11,138 nucleotides of DNA from Chromatiales bacterium (lineage in GTDB: Bacteria; Pseudomonadota; Gammaproteobacteria; Thiohalomonadales; Thiohalomonadaceae), in the NCBI GenBank assembly GCA_029864785.1, contig JAOTST010000015.1, forward strand, positions 1 to 11,138. The letters are read 5' to 3'. How positions within the stretch are numbered: the first letter of the stretch is position 1; each line of letters opens with the position of its first letter. The notes beneath the pieces were generated by a model. That model was given only the letters and a program-made list of their open reading frames with translations, searched no databases and had not been told where the DNA came from. The position numbers and the translations under genes were made by a program. This document shows, piece after piece, positions 1 to 5,201 of the stretch.

Positions 1-381
1 AATTAACGGAACCTCACTTAGTCTGTTGCCCCACAAGAACACGCTATTTTGAGAGCTCTGTTCTGCGTGCTTTTTGTAGTTCGTTTCGAAGACATCAATC
101 ATGTAAGCATTGTCATCTAGTTCACCAAGCAAACTATTTAACAAATGCTCTAGCTTAATAAGGCCGCCATGACCTTTTGTGACGCGATCTGAATAAGATT
201 TAAAGAAATCACCAAACCTAACAAAGACAAAGGCTAAAAACGCACCGAGAAATGCACCAGAAGCCGCCTCCGTGAATTTATTGTCCACATCAATAAATAG
301 CTTATTGAAAACTTCCGCGCTGAATACAGCAATGAATGCCAATACTATGACTAACAGTATTGCTGATACCTTTTCTCTCAT
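1..381 (-). CDS. Unrecognised two-span membrane protein, N-terminal part (runs off the window edge)
   Basis: An open frame of 127 codons starts with ATG at 381 and continues past base 1 without a stop, so the C-terminus is missing. A good Shine-Dalgarno (AGGAAGG, about 386-393 read on the minus strand) sits just upstream. The protein begins MREK, then has a hydrophobic segment at residues about 6-24, a short polar loop (EVFNKLFIDVDNKF) and a second Gly/Ala/Phe-rich segment at about 39-57. A soluble, charged, helical part follows, with KLEHLLNSLLGELDD at about 84-98. I recognise no family. Base composition is visibly more AT-rich than polA next to it, which suggests acquired DNA. It lies downstream of polA on the same strand but has its own leader ORF and a possible promoter. 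Function unknown; the two helices and cytoplasmic domain would fit a small sensor, effector or defence-type membrane protein, but nothing seen here decides that. Confidence 0.75.
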   Translation of the reverse strand, partial: MREKVSAILLVIVLAFIAVFSAEVFNKLFIDVDNKFTEAASGAFLGAFLAFVFVRFGDFFKSYSDRVTKGHGGLIKLEHLLNSLLGELDDNAYMIDVFETNYKKHAEQSSQNSVFLWGNRLSEVPLI

Positions 382-395
382 TGTGCCCTTCCTAC

Positions 396-488
396 CTAAC
401 GTATGTTATACGGATACCTTAAATAAGGTGATATGCGGATTCCGTATAACACTTTATTTAAGGTCATATTTTTTCTTCCATCATCCAT
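396..488 (-). CDS. Putative 30-residue leader ORF upstream of the membrane protein
   Basis: ATG at 488 (minus strand) opens a 30-codon frame ending in TAG at 396-398. A near-ideal ribosome binding site, AAGGAGAT, lies 5-6 bases upstream, stronger than those of most real genes here. The product would start MDDGRKNMTLNKVLYG and end in a Tyr/Arg-rich tail (YLRYPYNIR), with no signal peptide, helix or known domain. Its stop is 14 bases before the ATG of the membrane protein, with that gene's Shine-Dalgarno in the gap, so translational coupling is plausible. The inverted repeats at 404-464 fall inside the frame, so a translating ribosome would disrupt them. That is how leader peptides control downstream genes, but this role is inferred. 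It could also be a chance ORF. Confidence 0.45.
   Translation of the reverse strand: MDDGRKNMTLNKVLYGIRISPYLRYPYNIR
404..464. repeat. Interlocking inverted repeats with mutually exclusive pairings
   Basis: Three dyads overlap. TGTTATACGGA (404-414) pairs perfectly with TCCGTATAACA (441-451). In its loop lies ACCTTA-AA-TAAGGT (416-429). The same ACCTTAAATAA (416-426) is also the exact reverse complement of TTATTTAAGGT (454-464), a pairing that cannot coexist with the other two in a simple fold. In the minus-strand transcript this sits inside the leader ORF and ends just before the ribosome binding site of the membrane protein. Alternative roles are a DNA operator or a recombination site. Confidence 0.7.
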
Positions 489-512
489 GTTATCTCCTTG
501 TTTCTTCTGCAA

Positions 513-541
513 TTTATATCATGAGCAGGGGGAGCCTACAA
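513..541 (-). promoter_or_regulatory. Possible sigma-70 promoter for the leader ORF and membrane protein
   Basis: On the minus strand TTGTAG (536-541) is followed after exactly 17 bases by TATAAA (513-518). The -10 matches five of six consensus bases, the -35 only the first three. Transcription would start near 506, giving a leader of about 17 bases before the ATG of the small ORF. Placement is sensible but the -35 is weak. Confidence 0.35.
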
Positions 542-551
542 ATGAAGAGCC

Positions 552-563
552 GTGTTATACGGA
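552..563 (+). repeat. Third copy of the GTTATACGGA element
   Basis: GTGTTATACGGA here is the perfect 12-base reverse complement of TCCGTATAACAC at 441-452. The string GTTATACGGATA (554-565) is a direct repeat of 405-416. The three copies span about 160 bases between polA and the membrane protein gene and occur nowhere else that I see in the window. Confidence 0.65.
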
Positions 564-572
564 TATTAAACG

Positions 573-593
573 GCATTAATGGCAACTTAATGC
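573..593 (-). terminator. Inverted repeat across the polA stop codon, weak terminator candidate
   Basis: GCATTAA (573-579) and TTAATGC (587-593) form a 7-bp stem with a 7-base loop, overlapping the polA stop codon at 587-589. On the minus strand it is followed by CCGTTT rather than a clear run of T, so intrinsic termination would be inefficient. It marks the end of polA but termination itself is uncertain. Confidence 0.3.
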
Positions 594-3319
594 GCCTCAT
601 CCCAATTATTTCCGATATCCGCCTCTACCAGTAGCGGTACATTGAGATCCGCAGCTGATTCCATTAGTTCGATAATTTGTTTACGAGCCTCTTCGACTTG
701 ATCCTGTCTGACCTCAAACACCAGTTCATCGTGAACCTGCATGATCATCTTTACTCCCTGCGCCTCATCGGTGTCACTCTGTAGCCATTGATCAACTGCA
801 AGCATCGCTCGTTTGATGATGTCGGCAGCGGTTCCCTGCATCGGTGCATTGATGGCGGTGCGTTCGGCATATTGGCGACGTTGGCCATTGCTGGAGTTGA
901 TGTCGGGTAGGTAGAGGCGGCGACCGAAGAGTGTCTCGACATAGCCTTGGGCTTTGGCTTGCTCTTTGGTCTCTTCCATGTAGTTCTTTACGCCAGGGTA
1001 GCGGGCAAAGTAGAGGTCGATATAGTTCTGTGCCTCGGCGCGACCGATGGAGAGTTGTTTAGCGAGTCCGAAGGCCGACATCCCGTAGATGAGGCCGAAG
1101 TTGATTGCCTTGGCGCTGCGGCGCTGATCACTGGTCACCTCGTCGGCGGGGATCCCGAAGACCTCGGCGGCAGTGGCGCGGTGAACATCTTCTCCGGCAC
1201 TAAAGGCCTTGAGCAGTCCCTCGTCACCGGAGAGGTGCGCCATAATCCGTAGCTCAACCTGTGAGTAGTCGGCGGCAAGAATGACACTTCCCTCGGGTGC
1301 GATAAAGGCCTGACGGATGCGTCGCCCCTCGGGGGAGCGAATGGGAATATTCTGTAGATTGGGATCGGAGGAGGAGAGTCGTCCGGTCGCCGCCACTGCC
1401 TGATGATAGGAGGTGTGAACCCGTCCGCTATCCATATTGATCATCTGCGGCAGCTTGTCGGTGTAGGTCGATTTGAGTTTGGCGAGGCTACGATATTTGA
1501 GGATCAGCTCCGGCAGCGGGTAGTCGAGCGCCAGCTCCTGCAGCACCTCTTCGGCGGTGGAGGGCTGTCCCTTGGGGGTCTTTTTGAGGATCGGTAGTTC
1601 GAGCTTCTCATAGAGGATCGCCTGAATCTGTTTGGGTGAACTGAGGTTGAAGGACTCTCCTGCCTCTTCAAAGGCACTCTTTTCGATCTCGACGAGCTTT
1701 TGGGCAATCTCGTGGCTCTGCTGTTGCAGCATCGCGCTATCGATCAGCACGCCGGTGCGTTCGATGTTGGAGAGAATGGAGAGCAGCGGCATCTCCAATT
1801 CGCGATAGAGTTTGAGCAGACCGCGCTCCTCCAGCTGTGGTAGCAGGGTCTCGTGCAGTGCGAGGGTCACCTCGGCATCTTCGGCGGCATAGGGGGTGGC
1901 GACCTCAATGGAGACCTGATTGAAGGTGATCTGCTTCGCCCCTTTACCGGCCACCTCTTCATATTTGGTGGTCTTGCGCCCCAGATATTTGAGCGCCAGC
2001 GCATCCATATTGTGGCGGGTGGCGGTGCTATCGAGCACGTAGGATTCGAGCATCGTGTCGTGAGCGATCCCCCGGAGGTCGATATCGTGATTGGCGAGTA
2101 CCGAGCGGTCATATTTTAGGTTCTGTCCCACCTTAAGCTGTTCGGGATCTTCAAGGATCGGTTTGAACTGGGCGAGTACCGATGCTCTATCGAGTTGATC
2201 GGGTGCGCCGGGGTAGTTGTGGGACAGCGGCAGGTAGGCGGCGTGTCCAGTCTTGACCGCAAACGAGAGGCCGACGATGAGCGCATCCATATAGTTGAGG
2301 CTGGTGGTCTCGGTATCGAAGGCGAAAAGATCGGAGCTGCGTAGTTTTTCAAGCCACTCATCGAGCTGCGCCTGTTCGGTGATGGTCTCGTATTCGGGCT
2401 CCATTGTCGGGGCGACTATTGCAGGTGAGTCGGGTGTGGTCTCCCCGCCACCTAACAGCTCCCGCAACCATGTCTTGAACTCATACTTCGAGAAGATCTG
2501 CTTGAGCTGTTCGTTATCGGGCTTGACCGGTTTGAGGTCATCGATCTCGGTGGTGAGCGCCTCATCCTCTACATCACATTTAATCGTGGTCAGTTCACGT
2601 GAGAGGGCAAGTTGGTCGAGATTGTCGCGTAGGTTCTCGCCAACCTTGCCTTTGATCTCCTCGGCGTGGGCGACAATCTCATCGAGTGTGCCGTACTGGG
2701 TGAGCCACTTGACCGCCGTCTTGGGCCCCACCTTGGGGATACCGGGGATGTTGTCGGAGGTGTCGCCCATCAAGGCGAGGTAGTCGATGATCTGCTCGGG
2801 AGTGACCCCGAATTTATCGACCACGCCCTGTGGATTGAGCAGAGCATTATTCATGGTGTTGATCAGGGTTATCTGATCGGTTACCAGTTGAGCAATATCC
2901 TTGTCGCCTGTGGAGATCAGCACCTGATGCCCCGCCTTGGCGGCCTGCTGTGCCAAGGTGCCGATGACATCATCGGCCTCAACGCCAGGGATAGAGATCA
3001 GCGGTAGTCCCATGGCCTCAATGACCTGATAGAGCGGTTCAATCTGCTGGCGCAGCTCATCGGGCATCGGTGGGCGGTTGGCCTTGTACTCGGTGAACAT
3101 GTCATCACGAAAGGTCTTGCCCTTGGCATCAAAGACCATGCCGATGTGGGATGGGTTGTACTGCTGAATCAGACTGCGGGTCATATTGACCACACCGTAG
3201 ATCGCGCCGGTAGGCAGACCCTGGCTATTGCTGAAGTTGGGCATCGCGTGAAAGGCGCGGTAGAGATAGGAAGATCCATCCACCAGGATGAAGGGACGCT
3301 GTTCTGGGCTTGGTGACAT
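587..3319 (-). CDS. polA: DNA polymerase I
   Basis: Full-length PolA (910 residues; E. coli 928), which fills gaps, removes RNA primers and takes part in excision repair. Three domains are seen. The 5'-3' exonuclease/flap domain is at about 8-290, with [15 protein letters not shown] and the [15 protein letters not shown] helix-hairpin-helix. The 3'-5' exonuclease is at about 310-500, with all catalytic residues intact: FDTET (D335, E337), D404 in LKYDRS, and Y477/D481 in YAAED. The polymerase is at about 530-910, with motif A DYSQVELR (D684), motif [15 protein letters not shown] (733-746) and motif C VHDELVFE (D864). Proofreading should therefore be active, unlike in Taq. The ATG at 3319 matches the usual start of the family, although the Shine-Dalgarno is poor. 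The gene is divergent from the DUF2782-thrB operon, an arrangement conserved in gammaproteobacteria such as Pseudomonas. Confidence 0.98.
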   Translation of the reverse strand: MSPSPEQRPFILVDGSSYLYRAFHAMPNFSNSQGLPTGAIYGVVNMTRSLIQQYNPSHIGMVFDAKGKTFRDDMFTEYKANRPPMPDELRQQIEPLYQVIEAMGLPLISIPGVEADDVIGTLAQQAAKAGHQVLISTGDKDIAQLVTDQITLINTMNNALLNPQGVVDKFGVTPEQIIDYLALMGDTSDNIPGIPKVGPKTAVKWLTQYGTLDEIVAHAEEIKGKVGENLRDNLDQLALSRELTTIKCDVEDEALTTEIDDLKPVKPDNEQLKQIFSKYEFKTWLRELLGGGETTPDSPAIVAPTMEPEYETITEQAQLDEWLEKLRSSDLFAFDTETTSLNYMDALIVGLSFAVKTGHAAYLPLSHNYPGAPDQLDRASVLAQFKPILEDPEQLKVGQNLKYDRSVLANHDIDLRGIAHDTMLESYVLDSTATRHNMDALALKYLGRKTTKYEEVAGKGAKQITFNQVSIEVATPYAAEDAEVTLALHETLLPQLEERGLLKLYRELEMPLLSILSNIERTGVLIDSAMLQQQSHEIAQKLVEIEKSAFEEAGESFNLSSPKQIQAILYEKLELPILKKTPKGQPSTAEEVLQELALDYPLPELILKYRSLAKLKSTYTDKLPQMINMDSGRVHTSYHQAVAATGRLSSSDPNLQNIPIRSPEGRRIRQAFIAPEGSVILAADYSQVELRIMAHLSGDEGLLKAFSAGEDVHRATAAEVFGIPADEVTSDQRRSAKAINFGLIYGMSAFGLAKQLSIGRAEAQNYIDLYFARYPGVKNYMEETKEQAKAQGYVETLFGRRLYLPDINSSNGQRRQYAERTAINAPMQGTAADIIKRAMLAVDQWLQSDTDEAQGVKMIMQVHDELVFEVRQDQVEEARKQIIELMESAADLNVPLLVEADIGNNWDEAH

Positions 3320-3404
3320 GTTGTTATCTATAATTATGGGATGTTGTATGGCGGTGAATCATACCCGATAACGTTGGATATGCATCGGCCAAAAGTTGCA
3401 AGAC

Positions 3405-3433
3405 TGGACAACAGGGCTGATCTAGTAGATATT
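3405..3433 (+). promoter_or_regulatory. Candidate sigma-70 promoter for DUF2782-thrB
   Basis: TGGACA (3405-3410, five of six matches to the -35 consensus) is separated by 17 bases from GATATT (3428-3433, four of six). A start near 3440 would leave a leader of about 25 bases before the ATG at 3466. The perfect 11-base palindrome ATCTAGTAGAT (3420-3430) overlaps the spacer and the -10, a position suited to a repressor. No known operator is recognised. Confidence 0.4.
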
Positions 3434-3465
3434 TCTGCACTTATATTTACTGATCTGCAAGGCTC

Positions 3466-3804
3466 ATGCGACTAACGACTATTTTACTCCTCTCTCTACT
3501 GACTGGTTTGTTGCCGCTGCGAGTGGCGATGGCTGCCGATTTGGAGGGAGATCAAATTCCCCCTCCGCTCCCCGAAGCGATGGTAGAGGAGGGGAGCTTT
3601 GAGCCTGAGGTGACGATTATCAAGCGTAAAGAGACGCTGGTAGAAGAGTATCGTCATAACGGCACACTCTATATGATTAAGATAACTCCCAAGCGTGGCT
3701 ACCCTTACTATCTGATTGACAGTGATGGTGACGGCTCACTGGAGACGCGCCGTAATGAGCGTGATAATCCTGAAGTGGTTCAGTGGCGCCTATTCAGCTG
3801 GTAA
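3466..3804 (+). CDS. DUF2782 family secreted protein
   Basis: A 112-residue protein of the DUF2782 family, typically found between polA and thrB in gammaproteobacteria; biochemical role unknown. A signal peptide is clear: MR, a Leu-rich core (residues 3-18) and a cleavage site AMA-AD after about residue 23, so it should reach the periplasm. There is no lipobox cysteine. The mature part has PPPLPEAM, EPEVTIIKRKE, EEYRHNGTLYMIKITPKRG and the tail QWRLFSW, all typical of the family. Residues 85-93 read DSDGDGSLE, resembling an EF-hand/dockerin-type calcium loop. The ATG at 3466 is preceded by AAGG at 3458-3461. The stop is 35 bases before thrB, so the two are probably co-transcribed. Confidence 0.88.
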   Translation: MRLTTILLLSLLTGLLPLRVAMAADLEGDQIPPPLPEAMVEEGSFEPEVTIIKRKETLVEEYRHNGTLYMIKITPKRGYPYYLIDSDGDGSLETRRNERDNPEVVQWRLFSW

Positions 3805-3839
3805 TCGCAGCGCTGTTATATCTAAATTTTCTCTAATTA

Positions 3840-4802
3840 ATGTCTGTTTATACTTCCGTTTCCGAAGCGGAGCTCAGCAATTTTCTGGCCTATTACGATC
3901 TTGGCGAGCTGGTCGATTTTGAAGGGATCAGCGCCGGTATCGAGAATACCAACTACTTTGTGAACACTACCCGTCAGCAGATGGTGCTGACCATCTTTGA
4001 GAGACACGCATTTGATGAGATGGGCTATTTTCTTGATCTGATGGCACACCTTGCCGAACATGCCGTCTCTGCACCTCATCCCTTGGCGGATCGCAATGAT
4101 GACTATCTGCGGATCCTTAAAGATAAACCTGCGGCACTGTTGATGCGTCTTTCTGGCGACTGGGCGAGGCATCCTACGAGGGCTCACTGTGCCGCGATTG
4201 GTGCCGAGTTGGCGCATCTGCACATGGCTGGCGAGACATTCGAGGGAGAGCGAACGAACGATTGTGGCCCAGCTTGGTGGCGTGGTACGGCACAACTTAT
4301 CGCTGATCGTCTATCGAATGAAGAGCGAGTGCTGCTGGAAGATGAGTTGGCCTATCAGAGTCAATTTCGCCTAGTTGACCTGCCGCGCGGGGTGATTCAT
4401 GCCGATCTATTTCGTGATAATGCCCTGTTTGAGGGTGAGCGGCTGACAGGTCTTATCGACTTCTACTTCGCCTGTAATGACCTGCTGCTCTACGATATTG
4501 CGGTAACGGTGAACGATTGGTGCTGTGAGGCTGATGGCTCGCTCAATCGGGACAAGAGCCTCGCACTGCTACAGAGCTATCACAATATTCGTCCGCTTAC
4601 GGCGGCAGAGTCTCAGCTCTGGCCAGTGATGCTTAGGGCTGGCGCACTACGTTTTTGGCTTTCGCGTTTGAAGGATAAACTCTTTCCCAAAGAGGGGGAG
4701 CTGACCCAGATCAAAGATCCGGCTGAGTTTGAAAATATTTTGCGTAAACAGCGAGAGACAAATGAGAATTTTATGACCGATTTTCGAGGGCTTGCAGGGT
4801 AA
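3840..4802 (+). CDS. thrB: Homoserine kinase, type II (APH/choline-kinase fold)
   Basis: A 320-residue cytoplasmic kinase that makes O-phosphohomoserine from homoserine and ATP, the step before threonine synthase. It belongs to the aminoglycoside-phosphotransferase/choline-kinase-like ThrB group, not the GHMP kinase of E. coli. The N-terminus MSVYTSVSEAELSNFL and the nucleotide-binding lobe (FEGISAGIENTNYFV, residues 27-41) match this group. The catalytic loop is HADLFRDN (187-194, with D189 and N194), followed by the metal-binding aspartate in LIDFYFACND (D207). The tail has RAGALRFWLSRLKD and the DPAEFENIL motif. Length is normal. An in-frame TAA two codons upstream forces the ATG at 3840, which has no real Shine-Dalgarno, so translation may depend on coupling to the DUF2782 gene 35 bases upstream. 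Confidence 0.93.
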   Translation: MSVYTSVSEAELSNFLAYYDLGELVDFEGISAGIENTNYFVNTTRQQMVLTIFERHAFDEMGYFLDLMAHLAEHAVSAPHPLADRNDDYLRILKDKPAALLMRLSGDWARHPTRAHCAAIGAELAHLHMAGETFEGERTNDCGPAWWRGTAQLIADRLSNEERVLLEDELAYQSQFRLVDLPRGVIHADLFRDNALFEGERLTGLIDFYFACNDLLLYDIAVTVNDWCCEADGSLNRDKSLALLQSYHNIRPLTAAESQLWPVMLRAGALRFWLSRLKDKLFPKEGELTQIKDPAEFENILRKQRETNENFMTDFRGLAG

Positions 4803-4885
4803 TTCCTACGTCCAGTTAGTCGGTGTTTCTCCTACAAAAAATCATAACATTGCGCTAACTTATTGATGCTGTTTGAATTTGCCAG

Positions 4886-5100
4886 TTATCCACAAAAGCT
4901 GTGGATAACTTTGTGGATAAAGTCGATCGATCGCCCTTAATTCGGCACCGTTACGCCATTCCTGTTAAATTGAACAGAAAATAGACAGCTTAAAATTTTT
5001 CAATAAAATCAATAAGATAGATGTTGGTGTGGGCTTTCGGGTTGGCGATTACTAACCTATTGTTGCGCTATTCTAATTTTTTACGTTTTATTGTGCATAA
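4886..5100. other. DnaA-box cluster with AT-rich DNA (origin-like or DnaA-titrating site)
   Basis: Three perfect 9-base DnaA boxes lie in 35 bases: TTATCCACA at 4886-4894 (plus) and TGTGGATAA at 4900-4908 and 4912-4920 (minus). A fourth box, TGTGCATAA at 5092-5100, fits the looser consensus TTWTNCACA on the minus strand. Two tandem GATC sites (4925-4932) follow the triplet. The segment between, especially 4966-5020, is strongly AT-rich and could unwind. Bases 5007-5019 are close to an IHF site but miss part of the consensus. DnaA boxes used for gene control sit at promoters, whereas this region is between convergent genes, so a replication role (oriC, or a titrating or reactivating site) is a better guess. 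Neither dnaA nor mnmG is in view. Confidence 0.7.
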
Positions 5101-5105
5101 AAGTG

Positions 5106-5134
5106 TTGACAGTGACCGAGAGGTCGGTTTAAAG
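5106..5134 (+). promoter_or_regulatory. Promoter-like element with dyad in the spacer
   Basis: A perfect -35 hexamer TTGACA (5106-5111) is followed after 17 bases by TTAAAG (5129-5134), a poor -10. The spacer holds the 14-base dyad ACCGA-GAGG-TCGGT (5115-5128). No gene lies downstream on the plus strand, so if active it would make a short RNA or one antisense to the kinase gene. The match may be chance. Confidence 0.22.
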
Positions 5135-5135
5135 A

Positions 5136-5150
5136 GCCCTTTCTAAGGGC
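5136..5150 (-). terminator. Hairpin downstream of the histidine kinase gene, possible terminator
   Basis: GCCCTT-TCT-AAGGGC forms a 6-bp stem with a 3-base loop, 52 bases past the kinase stop codon. Read on the minus strand it is followed by TCTTTAAA, a short T-rich run, so it could end kinase transcription. The stem is short and the T-tract interrupted. Confidence 0.4.
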
Positions 5151-5201
5151 GATCCCATGTTTTATCGAGGGAAGTTGAGTTGTTTGTTAAAGATTGGCGG
5201 C

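Larger units (their letters stand above)
4803..5201. other. Gene-free gap between convergent thrB and histidine kinase genes
   Basis: This 399-bp stretch lies between two 3' ends, so no flanking gene starts here. I find no open frame of more than a few codons with a ribosome binding site on either strand. It contains the DnaA-box cluster, an AT-rich stretch, a promoter-like element with a dyad spacer, and a hairpin, described separately. Confidence 0.8.

Noticed and set aside
272..634. Plus-strand open frame of 120 codons
   Set aside because: It lies antisense to the real membrane protein start, the leader ORF and the end of polA, has no ribosome binding site, and its product shows no coherent domain.
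947..2783. Several long plus-strand frames opposite polA
   Set aside because: They mirror the codon structure of polA, whose complete domain set and catalytic motifs account for the region.
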